Positions 7,736-16,414 of a DNA stretch of 64,000 nucleotides are shown piece after piece (the first letter of the stretch is position 1; every line of letters starts with the position of its first letter). The stretch lies in NCBI RefSeq assembly GCF_002846575.1, contig NZ_PJND01000007.1, forward strand, positions 744,001 to 808,000, in the 5' to 3' direction. The notes below the pieces were generated by a model that had not been told where the DNA came from, made no database searches, and saw nothing but the letters and a program-made list of their open reading frames with translations. Position numbers and translations under genes: made by a program. This DNA comes from Flavobacterium lindanitolerans. Its GTDB lineage: Bacteria > Bacteroidota > Bacteroidia > Flavobacteriales > Flavobacteriaceae.

Positions 7736-9529
7736 ATGCGAACTCCTCTTGAACTTCAGATTCAGACTTTGCCCGACGGACCGGGCGTGTACCAGTATTA
7801 TGACAAGGATGATAAGATTCTGTATGTAGGAAAAGCAAAAAATCTTCGCAAACGTGTCTCATCCTATTTTAATAAGCTGCACGACAACGGAAAAACCAAT
7901 GTGTTGGTTCGTAAAATTGTTTCTATCAGGCATATAGTGGTGCCTACAGAAACAGATGCGCTGCTGCTGGAAAACAACCTGATAAAAAAACTCCAGCCAC
8001 GATATAATGTCTTGCTCAAAGATGATAAAACCTATCCGTGGATTTGTATCAAGAAAGAGCCGTTTTCAAGGATATTCACCACAAGAAATATGATAAAGGA
8101 CGGTTCGGAGTATTTCGGTCCGTATACAAGCTTTAAAACAGTCCATACGCTTTTGGATTTGATTAAGGAGCTCTATCCGTTACGGACCTGCAATTATGAC
8201 CTTTCGCGTGAAAATATCAATTCAGGCAAATACAAAGTCTGTCTCGAATATCATATAGGAAATTGCAAAGGACCTTGCGAAGGATATCAGTCTTTGGAAG
8301 AATATCAAGGCAATGTTGAGGCTGTCCGTGAAATATTAAAAGGAAATTTTAAAGAAAGCCTGAAAGATTTCAAGACGCTGATGAAAAATCTCGCAGCAGA
8401 AATGAAATTTGAGGAGGCGCAAAAAATAAAAGACAAGATTGAAACTCTGGAGAACTACCAGTCAAGGTCTACAATTGTCAATCCGAGGATTTCGAATGTG
8501 GATGTCTTTTCTATCGTTTCAGACGAAAGCATGGCCTATATCAATTTTTTGCAGATTTCCCATGGCGCCATTATTCGCTCCCATACAATGGAACTGAAAA
8601 AAAAGCTGGACGAATCAGACGAAGAACTGTTGGAATTGGCTATAGTGGAATTGAGAGAACGTTTCAGACTGCTGTCAAAAGAAGTGATTGTGCCTTTTGA
8701 AGTTGATTTGGGAGAAAATATAAAAGTGACGGTTCCGCAATTGGGTGATAAAAAGCAGGTTCTGGAACTTTCCATCCGAAATGCGAAATTCTATCGTATG
8801 GACCAGTTGAAACAATTACAGATTGTCGACCCGGATCGCCATACCAACAGAATCATGGCGCAGATGAAAAAGGACCTCCGTCTTTCTGTCGAACCAAGAC
8901 ATATCGAATGTTTTGATAACTCCAATATTCAGGGAACCAATCCTGTTGCTGCCTGTGTGGTTTTCAAGGATGGGAAGCCAAGCAAAAAGGATTACCGCCA
9001 TTTTAATATCAAAACCGTTGAAGGGCCCAATGACTTTGCTTCTATGGAAGAAGTCGTATACAGAAGATACAAACGGCTGTTGGATGAGAATCAGCCATTG
9101 CCACAACTCATCATTATTGACGGAGGAAAAGGCCAGCTGTCTTCCGCATTAAAAAGTCTGGAAGAATTAGATTTAAGAGGCAAAATAGCCATTATTGGTA
9201 TAGCCAAACGTCTGGAAGAATTATTCTATCCGGGTGATTCAGTTCCGTTGTATCTGGACAAGAAATCCGAAACCCTGAAAGTAATACAGCAATTGCGAAA
9301 TGAGGCACACCGTTTCGGAATCACCCACCATCGCGATAAAAGAAGCAAAGGTGCCTTAAAAACATCAATAGAAACTATACCCGGAATAGGTGAAAAAACT
9401 ATGATTACACTTATAAAACACTTCAAATCTGTTAAAAGATTGTCTCAGGCAACAGAAAAAGAAATTTCTGACGTTGTAGGTGTTTCAAAAGCCAAAAAAA
9501 TTACCGACTTTTACAATTCCACCAAGTAA
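7736..9529 (+). CDS. uvrC: Excinuclease ABC subunit C
   Basis: The dual-incision nuclease of nucleotide excision repair, acting with UvrA/UvrB. The 597-residue protein shows all domains in order: the GIY-YIG nuclease (GVYQYYDKDDKILYVGKAKN, about residues 17-36), the four-Cys region around residues 150-180, the UVR domain that binds UvrB (MKFEEAQKIKDKIE, about 222-235), the RNase H-like 5' nuclease (ECFDNSNIQGTNPVA, about 389-403) and a C-terminal double helix-hairpin-helix (IPGIGEKTMITLIKHF). The ATG at 7736 gives the standard family N-terminus, and the promoter is almost flush with it. Confidence 0.98.
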   Translation: MRTPLELQIQTLPDGPGVYQYYDKDDKILYVGKAKNLRKRVSSYFNKLHDNGKTNVLVRKIVSIRHIVVPTETDALLLENNLIKKLQPRYNVLLKDDKTYPWICIKKEPFSRIFTTRNMIKDGSEYFGPYTSFKTVHTLLDLIKELYPLRTCNYDLSRENINSGKYKVCLEYHIGNCKGPCEGYQSLEEYQGNVEAVREILKGNFKESLKDFKTLMKNLAAEMKFEEAQKIKDKIETLENYQSRSTIVNPRISNVDVFSIVSDESMAYINFLQISHGAIIRSHTMELKKKLDESDEELLELAIVELRERFRLLSKEVIVPFEVDLGENIKVTVPQLGDKKQVLELSIRNAKFYRMDQLKQLQIVDPDRHTNRIMAQMKKDLRLSVEPRHIECFDNSNIQGTNPVAACVVFKDGKPSKKDYRHFNIKTVEGPNDFASMEEVVYRRYKRLLDENQPLPQLIIIDGGKGQLSSALKSLEELDLRGKIAIIGIAKRLEELFYPGDSVPLYLDKKSETLKVIQQLRNEAHRFGITHHRDKRSKGALKTSIETIPGIGEKTMITLIKHFKSVKRLSQATEKEISDVVGVSKAKKITDFYNSTK

Positions 9530-9537
9530 CTTATCCT

Positions 9538-11742
9538 ATGAAAAAAATAGCTCTTATACTTCTGCTGATGTTTTCTGTCTCGGTTGTATTTTCACAAGAG
9601 CAGAAAAAACCAAAAGTAGGATTGGTTTTAAGTGGAGGAGGAGCAAAAGGACTGGCCCACATAGGTGTCTTAAAGGTGTTGGAAGAATCGGGAGTGGAGA
9701 TTTCTTATATTGGTGGAACCAGCATGGGAGCGATTATTGGCGGGCTCTATGCTTCGGGATACAGCGCCACCCAAATTGACTCCATTTTCAAGACGACAGA
9801 TTACGATGCCCTGATTCAGGATTATATTCCAAGGTCGACTAAAAACTTCTACGAAAAAAGGAATGATGAGCTGTATGCGCTCACATTACCATTCAAAAAA
9901 ATGAAGATTGGTATTCCGAGAGCCTTGTCAAAAGGACTGTATAACTTCAATATGCTCAACAAGCTGACGCACAATGTGAGGCATATACGGGATTTTAACC
10001 AATTGCCCATTCCTTTTTTGTGTATTGCCACAGATATTGAAACCGGACAGCAAGTACTGCTGAACAAAGGTTCACTGCCACAGGCAATGATAGCTAGTGC
10101 GGCACTGCCATCCTTATATATGCCTGTTGAAATTGACGGTAAATTGCTGGTTGATGGAGGTGTAACCAATAATTATCCGATTCTGGAAGTAAAAAATCTT
10201 GGGGCAGATGTCATTATTGGTGTTGATGTTCAGGACGATTTGAAAGACAGGGATGCCTTGACAGATGCTACAAAAATACTGGTCCAGATATCGAACATGC
10301 AGATGATTCAGAAAATGGACCGCAAAAGGAAAGCGACGGATATTTACATAAAACCCGATATTACGGCCTATTCTGTTATTTCTTTCTCTCAAGGCAATGA
10401 GATTATTAAAACAGGAGAAGATGCAGCGCGAAAAGTAATCGACCAGATTCAAAAAGTAGGAAATGCCGAAAAACCTGTAAAAAGAATGGTTCCGTTGCAA
10501 AGGGACAGCCTGTTTGTAAGTGAAATTAAAACGAATCAGCTTGAAAATTATAACCGCACCTATGTAATCGGGAAACTTGGGTTTAAGGCAGGAACTAAAA
10601 TTAGCTACGAGGACCTCGATAAGGGAATCAATACATTGAGCGCTACCCAAAACTTTAGCGGTATTGGCTATTCGTTTTCCAAATCGGCATCTGGAAATGA
10701 TGTATTGAGCATGACTTTGGTAGAAAATCCTATAAAGACTTATCTGAAGTTCGGGCTTCATTATGATGGCTTGTACAAAAGTGCCGTTTTGTTGAACGTT
10801 ACCCAAAAAAAGCTTCTTTTTAAGAACGATATTGTTTCTCTAGATATAGGGTTGGGTGATAATTTCAGATATTATCTGGACTATTATATTGATAATGGGT
10901 TTTACTGGAGTTTTGGTCTTAAATCCCGATACAATACCTTTAACCGTAACATACTTACCGATTTTAATAATGGGGAACTCCTGAATCTTTTTGGCTTGAG
11001 TTCTATCAATATCGATTACTCTGATTTTACCAATCAGGCCTATTTCCAGACTATTTTTGCACAGAAGTTTCTTATTGGTGCCGGGGCTGAATTTAAACAT
11101 CTGAAGATCAAGACAAAAACATTTGAAGCAACAGACCCTATTTTGGAAAACAGTGATTATGTAAGCATTATTGCCTATCTGAAATACGATTCTTTTGACA
11201 AGAAATATTTTCCGAAAAACGGATTCCTTTTTTGTGGTGATTTCCAGTCTTTTGTGTATTCGTCGGATTATACGAAAGAATACCAGAATTTCAGCATACT
11301 GAAAGGAGAAATGGCTTTCTCCAAAACTTTCTTTAACCGATTTACGTTAAACCTGCAGTCAGAAGCCGGCTTTACAGTAGGCGAACAAACCGTTCCGTTT
11401 TTTGATTTCGTATTGGGAGGCTATGGCTACAATATGATTAATAATTTCAGGCATTTCTATGGATATGATTTCGTAAGCCTTTCCGGAAATAGCTATATCA
11501 AAGGGGCTGTTGGTGTTGATTACGAGATATTCCGAAAAAACCACCTAAACTTCACGGCAAACTATGCCAACATAGGCAATAAGATTTTTGATACAAGCAA
11601 TTGGATTGACAGGCCGAATTTTTCAGGATATGCTTTTGGATATGGTCTGGAAACAATTATTGGGCCTGTAGAAATCAAGCACTCCTGGTCGCCGGAAACC
11701 AAAGACCATCAGACATGGTTTAGCATAGGATTCTGGTTTTAA
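9538..11742 (+). CDS. Patatin-like phospholipase fused to a C-terminal beta-barrel
   Basis: A 734-residue exported protein. Residues 1-19 are a signal peptide ending FSQ. The patatin domain follows: oxyanion loop SGGGAKG at 32-38, nucleophile elbow GTSMG with S62, and catalytic D206 in VDGG. The remainder (about 340-734) has a POTRA-like segment and then alternating aromatic/polar strands ending in FSIGFWF, a typical outer-membrane barrel end of the Omp85/surface-antigen type. The layout resembles PlpD-type type V secretion proteins, though in Bacteroidota the patatin domain may stay on the periplasmic side. It starts 8 bp after uvrC, so transcription may be shared. Confidence 0.92.
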   Translation: MKKIALILLLMFSVSVVFSQEQKKPKVGLVLSGGGAKGLAHIGVLKVLEESGVEISYIGGTSMGAIIGGLYASGYSATQIDSIFKTTDYDALIQDYIPRSTKNFYEKRNDELYALTLPFKKMKIGIPRALSKGLYNFNMLNKLTHNVRHIRDFNQLPIPFLCIATDIETGQQVLLNKGSLPQAMIASAALPSLYMPVEIDGKLLVDGGVTNNYPILEVKNLGADVIIGVDVQDDLKDRDALTDATKILVQISNMQMIQKMDRKRKATDIYIKPDITAYSVISFSQGNEIIKTGEDAARKVIDQIQKVGNAEKPVKRMVPLQRDSLFVSEIKTNQLENYNRTYVIGKLGFKAGTKISYEDLDKGINTLSATQNFSGIGYSFSKSASGNDVLSMTLVENPIKTYLKFGLHYDGLYKSAVLLNVTQKKLLFKNDIVSLDIGLGDNFRYYLDYYIDNGFYWSFGLKSRYNTFNRNILTDFNNGELLNLFGLSSINIDYSDFTNQAYFQTIFAQKFLIGAGAEFKHLKIKTKTFEATDPILENSDYVSIIAYLKYDSFDKKYFPKNGFLFCGDFQSFVYSSDYTKEYQNFSILKGEMAFSKTFFNRFTLNLQSEAGFTVGEQTVPFFDFVLGGYGYNMINNFRHFYGYDFVSLSGNSYIKGAVGVDYEIFRKNHLNFTANYANIGNKIFDTSNWIDRPNFSGYAFGYGLETIIGPVEIKHSWSPETKDHQTWFSIGFWF

Positions 11743-11802
11743 AGAATCGGTTCCAAAAAATTATATCTCTTGTTTATGTGTTAATTATTCCATAAAAAAA
11801 AC

Positions 11803-11810
11803 TATATTTG
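11803..11810 (+). promoter_or_regulatory. -7 element of the amino acid permease promoter
   Basis: TATATTTG matches TAnnTTTG and lies 30 nt before the chosen ATG. The alternative TTG start at 11808 lies within it. Confidence 0.55.
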
Positions 11811-11840
11811 GAACCAATAAACACTAAACTAATCAAATTT

Positions 11841-13478
11841 ATGTCTATTTGGAAAAGAAAATCATTACCACAATTACTGGCAGAAGCATCGGAAGATGAA
11901 AAAGGCTTAAAGAAAACATTAACCGCACCAGGATTAGTAGCCTTAGGAATAGGAGCGATAATAGGAGCCGGATTATTTTCGATAACAGGTCTTGCCGCAT
12001 CGATGAATGCAGGTCCTGCAATTACGATTTCTTTTTTAGTAGCCGCATTTGGCTGTGTTTTTGCCGGTTTATGCTATGCGGAATTTTCTTCAATGATTCC
12101 GGTAGCCGGAAGTGCCTATACCTATTCCTTCGCGACAATGGGAGAATTTGTTGCCTGGATTATTGGTTGGGATTTGGTGCTGGAATATGCGGTTGGTGCC
12201 GCTACGGTTTCGATTAGCTGGTCCAGATATCTCGGAAAATTTCTAAGCAGTTACGGCATCCATCTGGATGAATCCTATATGCTTTCGCCGTTTGAAGGCG
12301 GAATAATCAATCTTCCTGCCGTATTGATTGTTATGGTGATGTCGCTGGTATTGATTAGAGGAACCAAAGAATCGGCTTTCGTAAACGGAATCATCGTGCT
12401 TTTAAAAGTCAGCGTTGTATTGATTTTTATTGCTGTTGGATGGCAATATATCAGACCTGAAAACTATACACCTTATATTCCTGAAAATACAGGAACCTTT
12501 GGCGAATTTGGTTTTTCCGGAATTATCAGGGCAGCAGCTATTGTATTCTTTGCTTATATTGGTTTTGATGCTGTTTCTACGGCAGCCCAGGAGGCTAAAA
12601 ACCCAAAAAGAGACATGCCTATAGGAATATTATTGTCTTTGGCAATCTGTACAGTTTTATATGTTCTTTTTGCCCACGTTATGACAGGGGTGGTAAATTA
12701 TCAGGCATTTGCCGGAAAAGACGGTATCGCACCTGTGGCAATTGCAGTAGAAGCGATGGGTTCTGCCGGAGCAGACGGAATGATTACGCCAGCCTATCCA
12801 TGGCTTAACAATGCGATTCTTTTGGCGATTTTAGGAGGTTATGCTTCTGTAATTTTAGTGATGCTTATGGGGCAGAGCCGTGTATTCTTCTCGATGAGTA
12901 AAGACGGTCTGATGCCAAAAGTGTTTTCTGAAGTACATTCAAAATTCAGAACTCCTGCAAAAAACAACTTCCTTTTCATGGTAATCGTGAGCCTTTTCGC
13001 GGCCTTTGTGCCTGCCAGGGTTGTAGGGGAAATGACAAGTATCGGAACATTATTCGCTTTCATATTAGTTTGTATTGGCGTATTGATAATGCGTAAAAAA
13101 ATGCCGGATGCACCAAGAGCGTTCAGAACACCTTTGGTTCCTTTTGTGCCTATTGCCGGTGTACTGGTTTGCTTGTTTATGATGGTATTTTTACCATTGG
13201 ATACCTGGATTCGATTAATCGTTTGGATGATGATTGGCTTTGACCTTTACCTGTTTTACGGAATGAAACATAGTATCCTGAATAAAGGGAACTTCAGCTT
13301 AGACAGCTTTAAAGTAGTAGCCGGTTCCGGATTAGGAATGGTTGTAGCCTTAGTGATAGTGGCAATCATCCACCATAGAGACCCGAACATAGATGATACT
13401 TTCTTGTATTATTTCTCATTGATTTTCGCGGCAATTCATGCCCTGATTTATGCTTACAGCTATAAAAAAAGCAGATAG
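11841..13478 (+). CDS. APC-family amino acid permease
   Basis: An integral membrane transporter of 545 residues. The N-terminus reads KSLPQLLAEASEDEKGLKKTL and then the first helix block GLVALGIGAIIGAGLF, which is the APC substrate-binding motif in the form seen in cationic amino acid transporters (CAT/YfnA-like). About twelve or more hydrophobic segments follow. The ATG at 11841 (MSIWKRKSLP) is chosen because the in-frame TTG upstream sits in the promoter. It stands alone, with a strong terminator after it, just before the aromatic amino acid catabolic genes; whether it supplies them is inference. Confidence 0.9.
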   Translation: MSIWKRKSLPQLLAEASEDEKGLKKTLTAPGLVALGIGAIIGAGLFSITGLAASMNAGPAITISFLVAAFGCVFAGLCYAEFSSMIPVAGSAYTYSFATMGEFVAWIIGWDLVLEYAVGAATVSISWSRYLGKFLSSYGIHLDESYMLSPFEGGIINLPAVLIVMVMSLVLIRGTKESAFVNGIIVLLKVSVVLIFIAVGWQYIRPENYTPYIPENTGTFGEFGFSGIIRAAAIVFFAYIGFDAVSTAAQEAKNPKRDMPIGILLSLAICTVLYVLFAHVMTGVVNYQAFAGKDGIAPVAIAVEAMGSAGADGMITPAYPWLNNAILLAILGGYASVILVMLMGQSRVFFSMSKDGLMPKVFSEVHSKFRTPAKNNFLFMVIVSLFAAFVPARVVGEMTSIGTLFAFILVCIGVLIMRKKMPDAPRAFRTPLVPFVPIAGVLVCLFMMVFLPLDTWIRLIVWMMIGFDLYLFYGMKHSILNKGNFSLDSFKVVAGSGLGMVVALVIVAIIHHRDPNIDDTFLYYFSLIFAAIHALIYAYSYKKSR

Positions 13479-13496
13479 TTTTTTTCTAAAATAAAT

Positions 13497-13543
13497 AAAG
13501 GCATTACTGAAAAATTTTACAATCAGTAATGCCTTTTTCCTTT
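13497..13543 (+). terminator. Rho-independent terminator after the permease
   Basis: A 14-bp perfect stem, AAAGGCATTACTGA (13497-13510) with TCAGTAATGCCTTT (13523-13536), with T residues on the 3' side. Confidence 0.9.
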
Positions 13544-13588
13544 TTATAAATATTTCACAAGAAATAAGGTGAAAAAATTAATTTTTCC

Positions 13589-13721
13589 GATATTTGTGAC
13601 TATGAATACGAGTTGGGAAGGTTTATTGGCACATTTAAAGTTTCTTATTAAGAGAAACCCGGAATGAGTTTTTGGATTCTATATCCAAAAACTAAATTCA
13701 TAATTCATAAATCTAATAATT
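13589..13721 (+). promoter_or_regulatory. Structured 5' leader of hmgA with a 21-codon ORF
   Basis: A near-consensus -7 box (GATATTTG, 13589-13596) is followed by an ATG at 13602 opening a 21-codon frame that stops at 13665-13667 (peptide begins MNTSWEGLL). Inside it lies a 6-bp hairpin (13640-13645 with 13653-13658). Directly on its stop codon lies an 11-bp perfect hairpin, AGTTTTTGGAT (13667-13677) with ATCCAAAAACT (13683-13693) and a 5-nt loop. No T-run follows, so this is not a plain terminator. It may control translation of hmgA or stabilise the mRNA. Confidence 0.4.
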
Positions 13722-14879
13722 ATGCCACTATATCATAAATTGGGGAATTTCCCCCAAAAGAGACATACGCAATTTGAAAAACCGGATGGCGGACTCTACT
13801 ACGAGCAGCTTTTTGGTACAGAAGGTTTTCATGGGCATTCTTCTCTGTTATATCATGTTCACAGACCAACACAAGTGAAGGAAATCAAAGCTTCGTATTC
13901 GGTTGAACCTAAAATTGCCATTGGTAAAAACATCAAGTCATTACTGTTTAAAGGTTTCGAATTGAAGCCTCAGGAAGATTTTTTGGATAGCAGAAAAGCA
14001 ATGCTTGTCAATAAGGATTGCACCATAGGTTTGGCGGCTCCACAAAAATCATTACGCGACTATTTCTATAAAAATGCCGATGCTGATGAAATGATTTTCA
14101 TCCACAGAGGAAAAGGAACCCTGCGTACGATGATGGGAAATATACCTTTTGAATATGGAGACTATCTTATCATTCCAAGAGGGATTATCTACCAAATCGA
14201 CTTTGAAACTTCGGATAACCGCTTGTTTTATGTAGAATCGTTTGCGCCTTTTTATACGCCAAAACGATATAAGAACCAATCCGGACAGCATTTGGAACAT
14301 TCGCCATTCTGTGAAAGAGATTTCAAATTGCCATCCGAACTGGAAACCTACGATGAAAAAGGAAACTTCCTCATTAAAATTAAAAAAGAAGGAATGATTC
14401 ATGAAGTAGTATATGCTACTCACCCTTTTGACGTAGTAGGCTGGGACGGATATAACTTTCCTTACGGGTTCAGTATTCATAACTTTGAACCAATAACAGG
14501 ACGCGTGCATTTGCCACCGCCAATACACCAGACTTTTGAAACATCAACTTTTGTTGTTTGTTCTTTCTGTCCAAGACTGTATGATTATCACCCAAAATCG
14601 ATTCCGGCTCCTTATAACCACAGTAACATTGACAGTGATGAGGTACTGTATTACGTTGACGGCGATTTTATGAGTAGAAACAACATTGAGCAGGGGCACA
14701 TTACGTTGCATCCGAAAGGAATTCCTCACGGTCCGGCACCGGGTGCGATGGAAAGAAGTATTGGAAAAACAGAAACCGAAGAACTTGCAGTTATGGTAGA
14801 TACATTCCGTCCGCTGATGGTAACCGAAGAAGCAATGGGATTGGACGACGGGCAATACTATAAGTCCTGGGTAGAATAA
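13722..14879 (+). CDS. hmgA: Homogentisate 1,2-dioxygenase
   Basis: Fe(II) ring-cleaving dioxygenase converting homogentisate to maleylacetoacetate in tyrosine and phenylalanine breakdown. The 385-residue cupin protein opens MPLYHKLGNFPQKRHTQF and carries the conserved C-terminal metal region, including HPKGIPHGP (about 327-335) and the preceding Glu/His-rich segment around YDYHPKSIPAPYNHSN. It lies 77 bp upstream of hppD, whose product is its substrate. It is shorter than the roughly 440-residue proteobacterial enzyme, as in other Bacteroidota. Confidence 0.95.
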   Translation: MPLYHKLGNFPQKRHTQFEKPDGGLYYEQLFGTEGFHGHSSLLYHVHRPTQVKEIKASYSVEPKIAIGKNIKSLLFKGFELKPQEDFLDSRKAMLVNKDCTIGLAAPQKSLRDYFYKNADADEMIFIHRGKGTLRTMMGNIPFEYGDYLIIPRGIIYQIDFETSDNRLFYVESFAPFYTPKRYKNQSGQHLEHSPFCERDFKLPSELETYDEKGNFLIKIKKEGMIHEVVYATHPFDVVGWDGYNFPYGFSIHNFEPITGRVHLPPPIHQTFETSTFVVCSFCPRLYDYHPKSIPAPYNHSNIDSDEVLYYVDGDFMSRNNIEQGHITLHPKGIPHGPAPGAMERSIGKTETEELAVMVDTFRPLMVTEEAMGLDDGQYYKSWVE

Positions 14880-14910
14880 AAAACAAATAAAACAAAAAAC
14901 AACTAACAAT

Positions 14911-14937
14911 CCTGGCAGGATTCTAAACCCTGCCAGG
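14911..14937. repeat. Perfect inverted repeat between hmgA and hppD
   Basis: CCTGGCAGG (14911-14919) and CCTGCCAGG (14929-14937) are exact reverse complements around a 9-nt loop, with three weaker flanking pairs. No T-run follows, so it looks like an intercistronic hairpin or a REP-like element rather than a terminator. Confidence 0.6.
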
Positions 14938-14956
14938 GTTAGAAAAACATACTAAA

Positions 14957-16117
14957 ATGAGTAAAGAAGTAAAATCAGTAGAATACGGATTAGAAAAAAT
15001 ATTTGAAGGGGCACAGGATTTCCTTCCGCTGTTAGGAACAGATTATGTTGAATTGTATGTAGGCAATGCAAAACAGGCTGCACATTATTATAAAACAGCT
15101 TTCGGTTTCCAGTCATTGGCCTATGCCGGTTTGGAAACAGGAGTTCGCGACAGGGCTTCCTATGTTTTAAAACAGGATAAAATCCGTTTGGTGTTGACTA
15201 CACCTTTAAACGGAGATTCAGTATTGAATGACCACCTCAGAAAACATGGAGATGGTGTGAAAGTGGCTGCGCTTTGGGTAGAAGATGCAAGAAGTGCATT
15301 TGAAGAAACTACAAAAAGAGGCGCAAAACCTTTCATGGAGCCAACTGTTGAAAAAGATGAATTCGGAGAAGTGGTTCGTGCCGGAATCTATACCTATGGC
15401 GAAACAGTCCATATGTTCGTAGAAAGAAAAAACTATACAGGCGTATTCCTGCCGGGATATAAAGAATGGAAATCAGATTACAACCCGGAGCCAACAGGTT
15501 TCAAATACATTGACCACATGGTTGGAAACGTAGGTTGGGGCGAAATGAATACGTGGGTGAAATGGTATGAAGATGTAATGGGGTTTGTAAACTTCCTTTC
15601 GTTCGATGACAAGCAAATCAACACAGAGTATTCTGCTTTGATGAGTAAAGTAATGTCAAACGGAAACGGAAGAATCAAATTCCCTATCAACGAGCCTGCT
15701 GAAGGAAAGAAAAAATCACAGATTGAAGAATATTTGGAATTCTATGGCGGCCCTGGTATACAGCACATCGCTATAGCAACAGACGATATCATCAAAACGG
15801 TTTCTCAATTGAAAGCTCGTGGAGTAGAGTTCTTATCGGCTCCGCCAAAAGCCTATTATGAAGCAGTTCCGGAAAGATTGGGCGAGCACATGAAAATGAT
15901 GAAGGAAGACCTGAATGAAATTGAAAAACTGGCAATCATGGTTGATGCTGATGAGGAAGGGTATCTTCTTCAGATTTTCACAAAACCGGTTCAGGACCGT
16001 CCAACACTGTTTTTTGAAATCATTCAGAGAATGGGAGCCCGCGGATTCGGAGCAGGAAACTTCAAGGCTTTATTCGAATCTATCGAAAGAGAGCAAGAAA
16101 AAAGAGGAACTTTATAG
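14957..16117 (+). CDS. hppD: 4-hydroxyphenylpyruvate dioxygenase
   Basis: Fe(II) enzyme converting 4-hydroxyphenylpyruvate to homogentisate, the step before HmgA. The 386-residue protein has two vicinal-oxygen-chelate domains. The iron ligands are visible as H187 (KYIDHMVGN), H270 (GGPGIQHIAIATDD) and E354 (LFFEIIQRMG). The C-terminal helix motif GFGAGNFKALFESIEREQ, which closes the active site, is intact. The gene order hmgA-hppD is the reverse of the reaction order. Confidence 0.98.
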   Translation: MSKEVKSVEYGLEKIFEGAQDFLPLLGTDYVELYVGNAKQAAHYYKTAFGFQSLAYAGLETGVRDRASYVLKQDKIRLVLTTPLNGDSVLNDHLRKHGDGVKVAALWVEDARSAFEETTKRGAKPFMEPTVEKDEFGEVVRAGIYTYGETVHMFVERKNYTGVFLPGYKEWKSDYNPEPTGFKYIDHMVGNVGWGEMNTWVKWYEDVMGFVNFLSFDDKQINTEYSALMSKVMSNGNGRIKFPINEPAEGKKKSQIEEYLEFYGGPGIQHIAIATDDIIKTVSQLKARGVEFLSAPPKAYYEAVPERLGEHMKMMKEDLNEIEKLAIMVDADEEGYLLQIFTKPVQDRPTLFFEIIQRMGARGFGAGNFKALFESIEREQEKRGTL

Positions 16118-16204
16118 AATGGTATAATTTTCTGAGAATAATGCAAAATCAAACCTTTCAAAAAACTATTTTTTGCTAATATTGTGTTAAAGTTGATTTT
16201 TTAA

Positions 16205-16234
16205 TTGTAATAATGTAATTATTGCATACCTTTG
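16205..16234 (+). promoter_or_regulatory. Consensus promoter upstream of a gene-free stretch
   Basis: TTG at 16205-16207, a 19-bp spacer and TACCTTTG at 16227-16234. It lies 88 bp after the hppD stop and is followed by a terminator before the next gene. Confidence 0.65.
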
Positions 16235-16239
16235 CACCC

Positions 16240-16354
16240 GCAAAAAGAGAGGGAGTGGTTTCCTTCGATTTTTATGTAAATTTTTCATAATTTATAGTTT
16301 TTTGGTTGGTTAATAGCATAAAAACTCAGTCATAATCTTTGACTGGGTTTTTTT
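16240..16354 (+). ncRNA. Candidate small RNA of about 115 nt
   Basis: The consensus promoter is followed by about 115 nt without a convincing ORF. The stretch ends in a terminator made of AAAACTCAGTCA (16321-16332) paired with TGACTGGGTTTT (16340-16351, one G-T pair) and a T-run to 16354. A weak purine/pyrimidine hairpin lies near its 5' end. The terminator could also serve hppD as a long 3' UTR, so a separate RNA is not certain. No known family recognised. Confidence 0.4.
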
Positions 16355-16414
16355 GTTTTAATACTTTTGGAATAGAAATTGTATTAACAGTTGGAAGACA
16401 TATAAAATTGAATT

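Noticed and set aside
11808..11840. TTG start for the amino acid permease
   Set aside because: It overlaps the -7 box; MSIWKRKSLPQLL is the standard family start.
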